Positions 6,827 to 15,674 of a DNA stretch of 44,740 nucleotides are shown piece after piece. The position numbers and the translations under genes are program-made. Source of the stretch: Pleomorphomonas sp. (GTDB taxonomy: Bacteria; Pseudomonadota; Alphaproteobacteria; Rhizobiales; Pleomorphomonadaceae); NCBI GenBank assembly GCA_030603685.1, contig JAUVXG010000016.1, positions 1 through 44,740 of the forward strand. Direction: 5' to 3'. Numbering within the stretch: position 1 is the first letter of the stretch; the number at the start of each line of letters is the position of its first letter. The notes under the pieces are model-generated. The model was not told where the DNA came from. It was given only the letters and a program-made list of their open reading frames with translations, and made no database searches.

Positions 6827-9040
6827 TCAGGCCGCTCTGACGGTCGTCAGGAAGGTGCTGACCTGCTCCTTCAGCATGTCGGACTGCTGCGACAGTTCCG
6901 CCGACGAACTCAGGACCTGCTCGGCCGCCGCGCTGGTCGCCGATGCCGCCTGGGTCACGAGCGCGATGTTGCGAGAGACGCCGGCCGTGCCCGAGGAAGC
7001 GCTCTGGACGTTTTGGGCGATGTCCTGCGTCGTCGCCGCCTGTTCCTCGACCGCCGAGGCGATCAGGGCCGCGATCTGGTCCATCTTCTCGATGGTCTTC
7101 GAGATGCTGTCGATCGCCGTGACCGCCGTCTCGGTGGACGACTGGATCCCGGAAATCTGGGCGCTGATCTGCGCGGTTGCCTTCGCCGTCTGGTCGGCGA
7201 GGTTCTTGACCTCGGAGGCCACCACGGCAAATCCCTTGCCCGCCTCACCGGCGCGCGCCGCCTCGATCGTCGCGTTGAGCGCCAGAAGGTTGGTCTGGCC
7301 GGCGACGTTGCCGATCAGGTCGATGATCTCGCCGATGCGCTGGGCGGCGTCGGAAAGGTCCTTCACCGTCTTGGCCGTTCCGATGGCTTCCTGCACGGCG
7401 CTCGCCGCCATCCTGGCGCTTTCGGCGACCTGCCGGCTGATTTCCTGGACCGACACCGCCATTTCCTCGGACGCCGAGGCGACTGTGTTGACGTTGGCCG
7501 AAGCCTCCTCGGAAGCATGGGCGACCTCGGAGGACCGGACCGAGGTATCCTCGGCATTGCTGGTCAGGGTCTGGGCGGCCGACTGGAGCTGGGTCGACGC
7601 CGAGGAGACCGAACCGACGATCGCGCCGACGGACTGTTCGAACTCGTCGGCCATCCTGGCCATCGCGGCCTTCCGTTCGGCGGCAATGCGCGCATCGTTG
7701 GCGGCGGCCTGCTCGCTTGCCTCCCTGGCGTCGACGACGGCATTGTCCTGAATGACGCCGACGGTGCGGGCCATGGCGCCGATCTCGTCCTTGCGGTCGG
7801 TGCCGGGCACCACGATGCCGGTCTTGCGGGCAGCGAGGCCTTCCATGGCGGTGGTCAGGCGCTGGATGGGCTTGCTGACCGACAGCGACACCAGCCACAT
7901 GACGATGATGCCGGCGAAGGCAACCACCATCGACACCAGGATCTGGTTGCTGGTGCTGTCGCTCTGTGCCTCCGCCGTCTCGGCTGCGAGCTTGCTGACG
8001 TCGGCCATCACGACAGAGCGTGGAACCCCGATGATCACGGACCAGTTCATGCCGGTTCGGCCGAGGGAGATGGGCGCAAACACGCGCAGGCGATCGCTGG
8101 ACTCCTCGTAGGTGACGAGCTGCTTGCCCGCCGAGATCGTCTCCATATCCTGTTGCCAGGACGTGTTGATCTTCGACAGCGGTCCGCCGATGGCTGTTGG
8201 ATCGAGGCTGGATGCCACGACGAGGCCCTTGTCGGTCACGATCGTGACGGCGCCCTCACCGGAGTAGATCTGGCCATTGACGGCTTCGGCGAGCTTCTGG
8301 ATGGCCGACAGGTCGAAGTCGGCGCCGGCAACGCCCAGGAACTTGCCTTTCACGGTGATCGGAACCGACATCGTCGCGAGGTACACGGCCTTGCCCTGCA
8401 CGATGTAGGGCAACGGTGCCAGGATGCTTTCCTTGCCGGTTTCCTCGGGGCCGATGAACCAGCCGCCCTTCATGAGGCCGTTGGCATGGCTTTCGCGGCT
8501 GTCATATTCGACCAGCGGCTGGAGCGCGATCTTGCCGGCGCTGTCACGCGTCCAGTAGGGCAGAGCGCGACCGGTGTCGTCCGAGCCGACGTTCGCCTTG
8601 CCCTTGAACGCGGCGTCGTTGCCGTCGATGCCATCGACGACCCAGGCGCTGTAAGTGCCGTTGAAGCGGGGGTTGTCCTTGAGGACGTTGAGCAGCGTAG
8701 CGTTGAGTTGGGCCCGACGCAGGTCCGCCGGGGTCGCCGACTGGCCGTCCTCGACCATCATCTCGAAGGCGCGCGCCATGTTGCGGGCCGCCGCGAAGGC
8801 GGTATCCACCTCGGCCCGGATGTCCCCGGCCTGCGTGGTGGCGATGCCCAGGAGGGCTTCGCGCGATTTGGTCTCGAGCAGCTGGGACACGCTCGTGTTG
8901 GTCTGCTCGTTGACCGTGTTGCTGGCGAACACGCCGTAGCCAACCACAGCCGCAACGGTTGCGACCAGGCAGACGACAGAAAGCGCGACGATCTTGACCT
9001 TAATCGATTGAACGTTCACTTGAACCCCCAGCTCTGACAT
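6827..9040 (-). CDS. Methyl-accepting chemotaxis protein, periplasmic dCache sensor, HAMP and signalling domain
   Basis: A 737-aa membrane chemoreceptor. Transmembrane helix 1 is at about 13-38. A large periplasmic double-Cache-type region follows (about 45-360, with the usual [12 protein letters not shown] and YWTRD aromatic/Asp features of ligand-binding Cache domains). TM2 is at 366-388, HAMP at about 388-440, and the coiled-coil methyl-accepting domain with the hairpin-tip motif [17 protein letters not shown] fills the C-terminus. There is no CheR-tethering pentapeptide. It should report a small extracellular ligand, perhaps an amino or organic acid, to CheA. Start ATG 9040 is preferred to a TTG 39 bp upstream because the protein then begins just ahead of TM1. 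It is monocistronic with its own terminator. Confidence 0.93.
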   Translation of the reverse strand: MSELGVQVNVQSIKVKIVALSVVCLVATVAAVVGYGVFASNTVNEQTNTSVSQLLETKSREALLGIATTQAGDIRAEVDTAFAAARNMARAFEMMVEDGQSATPADLRRAQLNATLLNVLKDNPRFNGTYSAWVVDGIDGNDAAFKGKANVGSDDTGRALPYWTRDSAGKIALQPLVEYDSRESHANGLMKGGWFIGPEETGKESILAPLPYIVQGKAVYLATMSVPITVKGKFLGVAGADFDLSAIQKLAEAVNGQIYSGEGAVTIVTDKGLVVASSLDPTAIGGPLSKINTSWQQDMETISAGKQLVTYEESSDRLRVFAPISLGRTGMNWSVIIGVPRSVVMADVSKLAAETAEAQSDSTSNQILVSMVVAFAGIIVMWLVSLSVSKPIQRLTTAMEGLAARKTGIVVPGTDRKDEIGAMARTVGVIQDNAVVDAREASEQAAANDARIAAERKAAMARMADEFEQSVGAIVGSVSSASTQLQSAAQTLTSNAEDTSVRSSEVAHASEEASANVNTVASASEEMAVSVQEISRQVAESARMAASAVQEAIGTAKTVKDLSDAAQRIGEIIDLIGNVAGQTNLLALNATIEAARAGEAGKGFAVVASEVKNLADQTAKATAQISAQISGIQSSTETAVTAIDSISKTIEKMDQIAALIASAVEEQAATTQDIAQNVQSASSGTAGVSRNIALVTQAASATSAAAEQVLSSSAELSQQSDMLKEQVSTFLTTVRAA

Positions 9041-9457
9041 CGCTGTCCGATTGGCAGCTCCACCCTGTCTAGCCGTCAACCGTTAACAACGAAAAAATAT
9101 TCGCCACGCAACAAGATCAATGTTCAGGACTTCGACTATCGTCTTAACGAGGCGATCCAAGGCCAGATAGGCCCGAGATGTAAGAATAATTTCGTATTGT
9201 TCGAAAGGTGTCGACTTTGTCTGTCTCTCGCGTGCGTTGTGGGTTTGGGTTTATCTGAAAACTATGCGGATTGGGTCAAACTTTAATCATGATGGTGGTT
9301 CGCTTTAGTTCCAGAGTTCGGAGATTGATAAATCTCAACAACTTGCTGCAAGCGTTGCCGGTAGCGTGCCGCGCGTGACGACGGGCTGCCGGGCCGATGG
9401 TCCGGAACCATTCTTCCTCTTCGGCGCTTACTTCGTCGGAGAACCAGGAGAAGGGTT
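9041..9457. other. AT-rich divergent regulatory region, no gene seen
   Basis: This 417-bp gap separates the divergently transcribed chemoreceptor and mgtC-like genes. It is clearly more AT-rich than its surroundings (runs such as GAAAAAATATT and AAGAATAATTT), as expected for promoters on both strands. No open frame with coding character is visible. It contains the FNR/FixK-like site annotated separately. Confidence 0.6.
9325..9338. promoter_or_regulatory. FNR/FixK-type box (TTGA-N6-TCAA)
   Basis: TTGATAAATCTCAA matches the rhizobial anaerobox TTGA-N6-TCAA exactly and the FNR consensus TTGATNNNNATCAA at all but one position. It lies about 120 bp before the mgtC-like ATG and far (about 290 bp) from the chemoreceptor start. 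It suggests low-oxygen control of the mgtC transcript by an FNR/FixK-type protein. Chance occurrence is possible in an AT-rich gap. Confidence 0.45.
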
Positions 9458-9943
9458 ATGCCTCAAAGCCTTGTCGACGAGTTTACCTTCGAGTTTCCCT
9501 TGCCGATCGAAATTCTTCTGCTCAGAACGGTCGGCGCTGCCCTTCTGTGCGGAATGATCGGGCTTGAGCGCGGCGTTCACAAGAATCCGGCCGGTCTCAG
9601 AACGAACATGCTGGTCGGGCTCGCGGTCTCCACCTTCTGCATGATCACCGTCTACATGACGGAGACGATGGCGGACGGAAACCCCGCCATGCGGTTCGAC
9701 CCGATCCGGCTTGTCGAGGCCGTCACGGCGGGAATCACCTTCCTGGCGGCCGGCGTCATCGTCTTCACCAAGGGCGACGTGAAGGGACTGACCACCGGCG
9801 CCAGCATGTGGCTCTCCGGGGCCATAGGTCTCGCCTGCGGTCTCGGCCTGTGGTCGGTCGCGCTGCTGGCCAGCTTTGCCGGCATCGTCATTCTCTGGCT
9901 GCTGCGCCGTCTGCAGGCCGTGACCGGCCTCAAGGACGAGTGA
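9458..9943 (+). CDS. MgtC/SapB-family inner-membrane protein
   Basis: A 161-aa protein with about four membrane helices (about 20-37, 48-66, 84-103, 112-150). The hallmark of the family's first cytoplasmic loop, GMIGLERGVHKNPAGLRTNMLV, starts at residue 33. MgtC relatives modulate F-type ATPase and magnesium, phosphate or pH homeostasis in low-Mg2+ or acid conditions. The protein is shorter than Salmonella MgtC and lacks its soluble C-terminal domain, so it is the SapB-like minimal form. A GAGAAGG motif lies close upstream of the ATG. The next gene starts 100 bp downstream on the same strand, so they may share a transcript. Confidence 0.88.
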   Translation: MPQSLVDEFTFEFPLPIEILLLRTVGAALLCGMIGLERGVHKNPAGLRTNMLVGLAVSTFCMITVYMTETMADGNPAMRFDPIRLVEAVTAGITFLAAGVIVFTKGDVKGLTTGASMWLSGAIGLACGLGLWSVALLASFAGIVILWLLRRLQAVTGLKDE

Positions 9944-10043
9944 TCGCCACCGGCGACGCCGCAAGCGAGCGGGCGGTAGCCACGACCGGAACGAAACGGA
10001 CGAGCGGGCGTTTCCTGTTTGCAATGCGTGCAGGAGAGTAATC

Positions 10044-10682
10044 GTGAGAGTCTTTTTGCGCAGCAACGGGCTGACGATCGCTCTGATGGCGATGTTCCTG
10101 TTCAGCGTGGTCGGCATGATCCTGGCCGGTCACGCGAGCCATAACGAGGAGCTCACGAACCACAGCGCACCGGCCATCGATCTTCTTTCCTATCTCGGCT
10201 CCGGCGCCTTTCTGTCGGCGCTGTTTGAAAACTGGGAAAGCGAGTTCCTGCAGATGGCGGTTTACGTCACCCTGACGGCCGTCCTGTTCCAGCGCGGCTC
10301 GGCCGAATCGCGCGATCCCGACAATCCGGATCGGCCGAACGACCGACTGCCGGACGAGCTGCGTCGCCGCCACCCCATCCTGTCCTGGCTCTATTCGAAC
10401 GCGCTTGGCCTCGCTCTGGCGGCCCTGTTCGTCATGTCCTTCTCTCTGCACTGGTGGTCGAGCTTCGTGGCCACCAACCAGGAGGCGGCCCGGCACGGCG
10501 GCGAGCTTCGCACCTTTGGCGCCTACTTCTTCGATGCTCAGCTCTGGTTCGAGTCCTTCCAGAACTGGCAGTCGGAGTTCCTGTCGACTGCGGTGCTGGT
10601 CGTGTTGTCGATCTTCCTGCGTCATCAGGGATCGCCGGAGTCGAAGCCGGTCGGCGCTTCCAACGCCGAAACCGGAGATTAG
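10044..10682 (+). CDS. DUF6766-like membrane protein with an internal duplication
   Basis: A 212-aa protein of unknown function with four predicted membrane helices (about 8-27, 67-85, 112-132, 172-192). I believe it matches the DUF6766 family, which often begins RxFLRxNGL. The two halves are visibly related: ENWESEFLQMAVYV with QRGSAESRDP in the first half reappears as QNWQSEFLSTAVLV with HQGSPESKPV in the second. Each half is therefore helix, amphipathic EFL segment, helix, and charged tail. AGGAGAG lies about 5 nt before the start codon. It follows the mgtC-like gene by 100 bp and converges on gph with 7 bp between stops. No enzymatic motif is seen. Confidence 0.8.
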   Translation: MRVFLRSNGLTIALMAMFLFSVVGMILAGHASHNEELTNHSAPAIDLLSYLGSGAFLSALFENWESEFLQMAVYVTLTAVLFQRGSAESRDPDNPDRPNDRLPDELRRRHPILSWLYSNALGLALAALFVMSFSLHWWSSFVATNQEAARHGGELRTFGAYFFDAQLWFESFQNWQSEFLSTAVLVVLSIFLRHQGSPESKPVGASNAETGD

Positions 10683-10689
10683 GCCGTCA

Positions 10690-11355
10690 TCAAGACAGGA
10701 GCAGCTCTATCGCCTTGTCGAGCTCGTCGTAGTGGCTGATGACCGCATCGGCCTCGAACTCGGTCGCCGGCCGCCCGCCGTAGCCGAAGGTGACGGCGAT
10801 GACGGGGACGCGCGCGGCCCGGGCGGTGGCGATATCGGTTTCGCTGTCGCCGACCATGACGGCCGCGTTCGGTGTGCCGCCGACCCGGGAGATCGCCTCG
10901 AGAAGCGGTCTCGGATGCGGTTTCTGTTCGGGAAGGCTGTCGCCGCCGATCACCGCGTCAAAGAGCTTCGCAAGACCGGTACCCTCGAGGACCGCGTGCG
11001 CGAGCGCTTCCCGCTTGTTGGTGCAGACGGCCAGGCCGAAGCCACGCCGGGAGAGGCCGGCGAGTGCATCGCCAAGGCCAGGGTAGGGGCGCGTATCCAC
11101 GGCGATCTCGGCCGCGTAAAAGGCGATGAAGCGCTCCACCAGTTCGGACAGCCGAGCAGCGTCCAGCGGTCGGCCGGCACGACGAAGTCCCTCGCCGATC
11201 AGTGCCCGCGCGCCATGGCCGAACAACAGGGCCACCTCCTCGTGCCGAAGCGGCGAGAGGCCCTCTTCCTCGAGGATCCGATTGAGCGCCCTCAGAAGAT
11301 CGGGGCCGGTGTCGAGAAGCGTGCCATCAAGATCGAAAACGACAACCGGGCGCAT
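10690..11355 (-). CDS. gph: Phosphoglycolate phosphatase Gph (HAD family)
   Basis: This enzyme dephosphorylates 2-phosphoglycolate, arising from RuBP oxygenase activity or DNA 3'-end repair, to glycolate. The 221-aa HAD protein has DLDGTLLDT at 8-16 with its nucleophilic Asp, a small helical C1 cap, VCTNKR (motif II), the Lys of EQKPHPRPL (motif III) and VGDSETDIATA (motif IV). All match Gph rather than Cof-type HADs. It is monocistronic and divergent from the DUF2059 gene. In several rhizobia I recall gph next to rpiA; rpiA is not here. Confidence 0.88.
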   Translation of the reverse strand: MRPVVVFDLDGTLLDTGPDLLRALNRILEEEGLSPLRHEEVALLFGHGARALIGEGLRRAGRPLDAARLSELVERFIAFYAAEIAVDTRPYPGLGDALAGLSRRGFGLAVCTNKREALAHAVLEGTGLAKLFDAVIGGDSLPEQKPHPRPLLEAISRVGGTPNAAVMVGDSETDIATARAARVPVIAVTFGYGGRPATEFEADAVISHYDELDKAIELLLS

Positions 11356-11454
11356 CGGTCGCTCTGCCTTTCCTTTTCAATGATGGACGGGATTTACCAT
11401 GCCCGCGGGCTGAAGCCAGGACTATCGCCATGCCCAAGGGGACAACAAAGGTCG

Positions 11455-11500
11455 CGTTGCAGTGCAACGGGCTTGCGACATTGCGCAGTTTGCGGCAAAC
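11455..11500. promoter_or_regulatory. Two odd-centred palindromes 32 bp apart
   Basis: CGTTGCAGTGCAACG (11455-11469) is a perfect palindrome about a central G. GTTTGCGGCAAAC (11488-11500) is another. Their centres (11462 and 11494) are 32 bp, or three helical turns, apart, and both contain TTGC...GCAA. Same-face spacing of similar dyads is typical of a paired operator, for example for LacI- or TetR-type proteins. The symmetry is exact; the binding protein is unknown. Confidence 0.5.
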
Positions 11501-11611
11501 CAGCGAGGGCCGTTTCGGGGGAAATGGGGCTTGATCGCGGCGGGCGCATCATTTCGCCAGATTTCGGTTTCACAGGCTGGGCGACGCCGCTTTGGCGCGA
11601 TCGGAACCGCC

Positions 11612-11634
11612 GGTGATTCCATGTGGGAATCGCC
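11612..11634 (+). other. Stem-loop in the leader of the DUF2059 gene
   Basis: GGTGATTCC (11612-11620) pairs with GGAATCGCC (11626-11634), with one G-T pair, around the 5-nt loop ATGTG. It lies 85 nt ahead of the DUF2059 start. A shorter hairpin, AAGGG/CCCTT, follows at about 11659-11673. No known riboswitch consensus was recognised. It may be a leader structure or a terminator without a U-tract. Confidence 0.35.
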
Positions 11635-11719
11635 TTGGCGCCAGGGGTGATCGTGACAAGGGGCTTGCCCTTCGGGACGAATGAAGCCAAACGACGAAGT
11701 CGATATCGGAGATTTGTTT

Positions 11720-12226
11720 ATGCACCGGACCCTGAACCTTCTCCGCCGCCCGCTGGCGGCGGCCATGGTGATCGCCGCGCTGGCGTCTCCGGCATTGTCT
11801 GAGGACTTCACCGAGTCCCACCTCGCGGCGGCTCGCGAAACCATTGCCGCCGCCCACGCCTCGGAACAGTTCAACGAGATCCTGATCGTGCTGGCCGAGC
11901 AGACCAAGGCGCTGTTCCAGCGCTCCAACCCCGGTGCCGCCAAGGACATCGAGGAGGTGGTGAGTGCCGTTGCCCTCGATCTTGCCAAGCGTCGCCCTGA
12001 TCTCGATCGCGAGCTCGAGCGCGTCTGGGCCGGTCGTTTCAGCGAGGACGAACTGAAGCAGATCACCGCCTTCTTCAACTCGCCGGTCGGCGAGAAGTAC
12101 GGAAAGCTCGCGCCGGTGATCATCCAGGACTCGATGCGCTCGGCCGGCATCTGGCGCGACGCCCTGTCGACGGAAATCCTCACCCGCTCGCGCGACGAGC
12201 TCAACAAGCGCGGCTACAGCTTCTGA
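11720..12226 (+). CDS. DUF2059 family periplasmic protein
   Basis: A 168-aa secreted protein of unknown function. An Arg-rich n-region (MHRTLNLLRR) and a hydrophobic stretch at 11-24 end in ASPALSED, a likely signal-peptidase site near residue 27. The mature part is helical and contains the family's signature FSEDELKQITAFFNSPVGEKY (about residues 108-128, shown because it is diagnostic). ATG 11720 is chosen because GGAG lies 8 nt upstream and it gives a clean signal peptide; an in-frame start at 11681 would bury it. It precedes glutathione reductase by 71 bp on the same strand, an arrangement I recall from other rhizobia, hinting at a redox or envelope role. Confidence 0.85.
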   Translation: MHRTLNLLRRPLAAAMVIAALASPALSEDFTESHLAAARETIAAAHASEQFNEILIVLAEQTKALFQRSNPGAAKDIEEVVSAVALDLAKRRPDLDRELERVWAGRFSEDELKQITAFFNSPVGEKYGKLAPVIIQDSMRSAGIWRDALSTEILTRSRDELNKRGYSF

Positions 12227-12297
12227 CGCACTTGTGTTGCCACGACCGGCCGCCGGGATGATAAGAGGACGGACGTTCCTCTACACGGCGGTTGGTA

Positions 12298-13665
12298 ATG
12301 GCATCCTTCGACTATGATCTCTTTGTCATCGGCGCGGGCTCCGGCGGAGTTCGCGCCGCTCGCATTTCCGCGGGCTATGGTGCGCGCGTGGCCATTGCCG
12401 AAGAGTCCCGCATAGGCGGCACCTGCGTCATTCGCGGCTGCGTGCCGAAAAAGCTGCTGGTCTACGCCTCCCGCTTTGCCGGCGACTTCGAGGATGCCGC
12501 CGGTTTCGGCTGGTCGGTCGGCGACCGGTCGTTCGATTGGGAGGCGCTGAGGGCGTCCAAGGAGCGGGAAATCACCCGTCTCGAAGGCATCTACGCCGGC
12601 AACCTCCAGCGATCCGGGGTGGAGGTCATCCGCGACCGCGCCGTCATCACCGGGCCCAACGAAATCCGCCTTGTCGCCGAGGAGCGGACCGTCACGGCCG
12701 AGCGCATCCTGATTGCCACCGGCAACCGGCCCGTGCTGCCGGACATTCCCGGCATCGAGCATGCCGTCACGTCGACCGACATGTTCGATCTGCCGACCCT
12801 GCCCGCGAAGGCGGTGGTGGTGGGCGGCGGCTACATCGCCCTTGAGTTTGCGTCCATCCTCAATGGCCTCGGGGTTGCGACCACGGTGCTCTATCGGGGC
12901 GAGCAGGTGCTGCGCGGCTTCGATCGGGAGGTCCGAGACAAGCTGGCCGAGGCGCTCAGGGCGCGCGGCATCGATTTGCGCACCGGCATACAGGTGCGGC
13001 GAATCGACAAGACGGCGATCGGCCTTGCCGTGAGCCTTACCGACGGTTCCGATCTCGACACCGATCTGGTCCTCGCCGCCACAGGGCGCCACCCGAACAC
13101 GACCGGGCTCGGTCTCGAGGCGCTGGGCGTGGCGCTCGATCTGGATGGCGCCATCGTCGTCAACGCGCTGTCGGAAACCACCGTGCCCTCGATCTACGCG
13201 GTCGGCGACGTCACCAACCGAGCCCAGCTCACACCGGTGGCGATCCGCGAGGGACATGCCTTCGCCGACACGGTGTTCGGCGGCCGCGAGAGTTTCGCCG
13301 ATCATTCGATCCTGCCGACGGCGATCTTCACCACGCCGGAAGTCGGTACCGTGGGATTGTCGGAGGAGGCGGCCTGCGCGGCCCACACGGCGGTGGACGT
13401 CTACAAGGCGGAGTTCCGGCCGATGCGCAACATCCTCGCCGGACGCGACGAGCGCACCTTCATGAAGGTGGTGGTCGATGCCATCACCGATCGCGTGCTC
13501 GGCGTCCACATCATGGGCCCCGAGGCCGGCGAAATGATCCAGACCGTCGGCATTGCCATGACGATGGGGGCGACCAAACGCGACTTCGACCGCACCATGG
13601 CCGTCCATCCCACCGCCGCCGAGGAGCTGGTGACGCTGCGGACGCCCGCCGTGCGCCACAGGTAG
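12298..13665 (+). CDS. gor: Glutathione-disulfide reductase
   Basis: A 455-aa class I flavoprotein disulfide reductase that uses NADPH to keep glutathione reduced in the cytoplasm. The FAD-binding GAGSGGVRAAR is at residues 12-22. The redox-active disulfide is in GGTCVIRGCVPKK (Cys43, Cys48), the NADPH-domain motif is GGGYIALEFA, and the second FAD motif is YAVGDVTN. The C-terminal HPTAAEELVTLR carries the catalytic His-Glu pair that completes the partner subunit's active site. The VIRG spacer between the cysteines, rather than VNVG, is typical of the alphaproteobacterial/plant type. ATG 12298 is preferred to the overlapping TTG at 12292. Probably co-transcribed with the DUF2059 gene. Confidence 0.95.
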   Translation: MASFDYDLFVIGAGSGGVRAARISAGYGARVAIAEESRIGGTCVIRGCVPKKLLVYASRFAGDFEDAAGFGWSVGDRSFDWEALRASKEREITRLEGIYAGNLQRSGVEVIRDRAVITGPNEIRLVAEERTVTAERILIATGNRPVLPDIPGIEHAVTSTDMFDLPTLPAKAVVVGGGYIALEFASILNGLGVATTVLYRGEQVLRGFDREVRDKLAEALRARGIDLRTGIQVRRIDKTAIGLAVSLTDGSDLDTDLVLAATGRHPNTTGLGLEALGVALDLDGAIVVNALSETTVPSIYAVGDVTNRAQLTPVAIREGHAFADTVFGGRESFADHSILPTAIFTTPEVGTVGLSEEAACAAHTAVDVYKAEFRPMRNILAGRDERTFMKVVVDAITDRVLGVHIMGPEAGEMIQTVGIAMTMGATKRDFDRTMAVHPTAAEELVTLRTPAVRHR

Positions 13666-13705
13666 TCGTCAGAGGGGCGGCGGGGTGGAAGGCCATCGCG
13701 CCGCC

Positions 13706-14533
13706 TCAGGCGACGGGGATCCATATTTCCACCGTGCCCAGGCAGGTCCTGGCGTCGAAACGGTCGTCGTAGAGCTCGAAGTCGGGCTTCTTTGCGGGCG
13801 TCAGACCGGCGTCGGGCAGCCCCTTGTTCCAGACGGTGTAGACGGTCTTGTTGAAGTCCGAGATGTGGCCGACGTGCTTGAAGACGGCATAGCGGCTGGA
13901 CGGAATGTCCACCGCGTCGAGACCGTCGGGCAGGTGCGTCGCCTTGGTCGCGAGGCCGGCGACGTAGCGGAAGTGCCCGTCGGCCTCCATGTCGCAGCAA
14001 ACGCCATAGTAGATACCGGGGACCGCCGCCGGAATCTCGTCGCGGTGATGGTCGAAGTCAGACCACACCTTCGAGATGACGGAGTTGGTCTCGAAGGTAC
14101 AGCGGGTCGAAAGACCCATCACCCGGAACGCTTCGCGCTCCCGCATTTCGGGGGCGGCGATATCGATGATCAAGTCCTTGCGCATGGTCCATGGCTCCAT
14201 CAATACGAGGTTTTCCGTCGTCCCGGCCTGTCGGACCGTACTCGGAAGCACGCCGAAACAGCTGACAAAGGCACGGGTAAAGGCTTCATGTGAGCCGTAG
14301 CCGGCATCGAGGGCGATCGGCAGGATTTCCTGGTCGCCTTTTGCCAGCGCCTCGGCGGCGATGGTGAGCCGCCGCGCCCTCAGGTAGCTCATTGGCGCGA
14401 GGCCGACATCGGCCTGAAAGAGACGTGTGAGGTGCCAGGGACTGGTACCGCAACGATCGGCGAGGTCGGTAAGCGTAAGCGGCCGCCCGACGTTCAGTTC
14501 CAGATACCAGATCGCCTTTTCCAGGACGCTCAT
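13706..14533 (-). CDS. AraC-family regulator with a GyrI-like effector-binding domain
   Basis: A 275-aa transcription factor. The N-terminal 105 residues hold the two AraC helix-turn-helix units (LTDLADRCGTSPWHLTRLF at about 20-38, and IALDAGYGSHEAFTRAF at about 73-89). Residues about 120-275 match the GyrI-like/Rob C-terminal fold, with FRVMGLSTRC, a long helix, and a C-terminal LGTVEIWIPV strand. This domain order (HTH first) is that of Rob/SoxS-type multidrug or stress regulators, in which the GyrI part binds hydrophobic or drug-like ligands. It converges on gor. No obvious target lies beside it. Confidence 0.9.
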   Translation of the reverse strand: MSVLEKAIWYLELNVGRPLTLTDLADRCGTSPWHLTRLFQADVGLAPMSYLRARRLTIAAEALAKGDQEILPIALDAGYGSHEAFTRAFVSCFGVLPSTVRQAGTTENLVLMEPWTMRKDLIIDIAAPEMREREAFRVMGLSTRCTFETNSVISKVWSDFDHHRDEIPAAVPGIYYGVCCDMEADGHFRYVAGLATKATHLPDGLDAVDIPSSRYAVFKHVGHISDFNKTVYTVWNKGLPDAGLTPAKKPDFELYDDRFDARTCLGTVEIWIPVA

Positions 14534-14619
14534 CTCTTCCTCGCGACTCTGAGAGCGCTTCCTTGATGGTCGAAGCCCGGACGCTTCGCTTGATCGGAAT
14601 TGCGGATCGCGCCGACACT

Positions 14620-14647
14620 AACGAAAACGCCGCCCGAAGGCGGCGTT
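14620..14647 (-). terminator. Terminator of the sugar ABC-transporter operon
   Basis: A 9-bp stem AACGCCGCC/GGCGGCGTT (14626-14634 with 14639-14647) and a CGAA tetraloop. On the minus strand it is followed by TTCGTT, so the U-tract is TTTTCGTT. It lies 22 bp past the ATPase stop and closes the murQ-to-ugpC-like operon. Confidence 0.85.
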
Positions 14648-14668
14648 GGCAAGACCATGATTGAGAGA

Positions 14669-15670
14669 TCAGCTTACGATTGTCCGTCCGTTCTCGTCGA
14701 AGCGGTGGATCTTAGCCGCATCCGGTGTTGCATAGACGATGTCGTCGGCGCTGTAGCGATGCTCGCCGAACAGGCGGACGGTCACGAGGCCCGCCGTCTC
14801 GGTTTCGAGATAGAGGTTGGTGTCGGCGCCGAGATGCTCGGCGTGAATAACCTTGCCCTTGAAACGGCCTTCTGTGGGCGACACCGACAGATGCTCTGGG
14901 CGGATGCCGATGGTGGCGCCCGCCTCGCCGATGCGCGCCGCCTCGATGAAGTTCATCTGCGGCGAACCGATGAAGCCGGCGACGAACAGGTTGGCCGGCC
15001 GATTGTAGAGTTCCATCGGCGAGCCGATCTGCTCGATGACACCGCTGTTCAGCACCACGATGCGATCGGCCAGCGTCATGGCCTCGACCTGATCGTGCGT
15101 CACGTAGATCATGGTGGCGCCGAGCTGACGATGCAGGCGGGCGATCTCGACGCGGGTCTGCACGCGCAACGCGGCATCGAGATTGGAGAGCGGTTCGTCG
15201 AACAGGAACAGCTCCGGTTCGCGTACCAGCGCCCGGCCGATGGCAACGCGCTGGCGCTGGCCGCCGGAGAGCTCGGCCGGCCGGCGCTTGAGATAGGGCT
15301 CCAGCGACAGCATCTCCGTCGCCGCAGCGACGCGGGTGTTGATCTCGTCCGCCGGCGTGCCGGCTTGCTTGAGACCCAGCGCCATGTTGTCGCGCACGCT
15401 GAGGTGCGGATAGAGGGCATACGTCTGAAAGACCATGGCGATGCCGCGCTTGGCGGGCGGCGCGACAGTCACGTCCTCACCGTTGATCAGCACGGTGCCC
15501 GAGGTGACGTCCTCCAGGCCGGCGATCGAGCGCAGCAGCGTCGACTTGCCGCAGCCGGACGGGCCGACGAAGATGACGAACTCGCCATCCTTCACCTCTA
15601 GGTCGATGCCCTTCAGCACCTCCTGCGCACCGAAGGATTTCCTGATGTTCCTGAGTTCCAGCGATCCCAC
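14669..15670 (-). CDS. Sugar ABC transporter ATP-binding protein (UgpC/MalK type)
   Basis: A 333-aa ATPase that energises the importer encoded upstream in the same operon. Walker [10 protein letters not shown] is at 36-44, the Q-loop lies in [10 protein letters not shown], the signature LSGGQRQ is at 135-141, Walker B FLFDEP is at 156-161, and the H-loop is in YVTHDQ. A C-terminal OB/TOBE domain contains IGIRPEHL, as in UgpC and MalK. The start is GTG, preceded by AAGGAT and only 4 bp after the oxidoreductase stop. It is the last gene of a six-gene operon, an unusual position for the ATPase but common in rhizobial sugar clusters. Confidence 0.93.
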   Translation of the reverse strand: MGSLELRNIRKSFGAQEVLKGIDLEVKDGEFVIFVGPSGCGKSTLLRSIAGLEDVTSGTVLINGEDVTVAPPAKRGIAMVFQTYALYPHLSVRDNMALGLKQAGTPADEINTRVAAATEMLSLEPYLKRRPAELSGGQRQRVAIGRALVREPELFLFDEPLSNLDAALRVQTRVEIARLHRQLGATMIYVTHDQVEAMTLADRIVVLNSGVIEQIGSPMELYNRPANLFVAGFIGSPQMNFIEAARIGEAGATIGIRPEHLSVSPTEGRFKGKVIHAEHLGADTNLYLETETAGLVTVRLFGEHRYSADDIVYATPDAAKIHRFDENGRTIVS

Positions 15671-15674
15671 GGGC

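Larger units (their letters stand above)
11356..11719. other. Divergent intergenic region with palindromes, no gene seen
   Basis: This 364-bp gap lies between the gph start and the DUF2059 start. Both strands were scanned for a small protein and none was convincing. It is not depleted in GC like a simple promoter gap. It contains two short perfect palindromes (11455-11469 and 11488-11500) and a 9-bp stem-loop (11612-11634), annotated separately. By remembered synteny this is where rpiA might be expected, but no RpiA-like translation was seen. Confidence 0.55.

Noticed and set aside
6818-9037. Long plus-strand open frame (about 739 codons) opposite the membrane chemoreceptor
   Set aside because: It mirrors the chemoreceptor codons, is full of Arg, Gly, Asp and His as high-GC antisense frames are, and has no recognisable domain.
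11600-11690. Possible cobalamin or other riboswitch before the DUF2059 gene
   Set aside because: GGTGATTCC...GGAATCGCC has a superficial likeness, but the conserved B12-box and core sequences are missing; kept only as a stem-loop.
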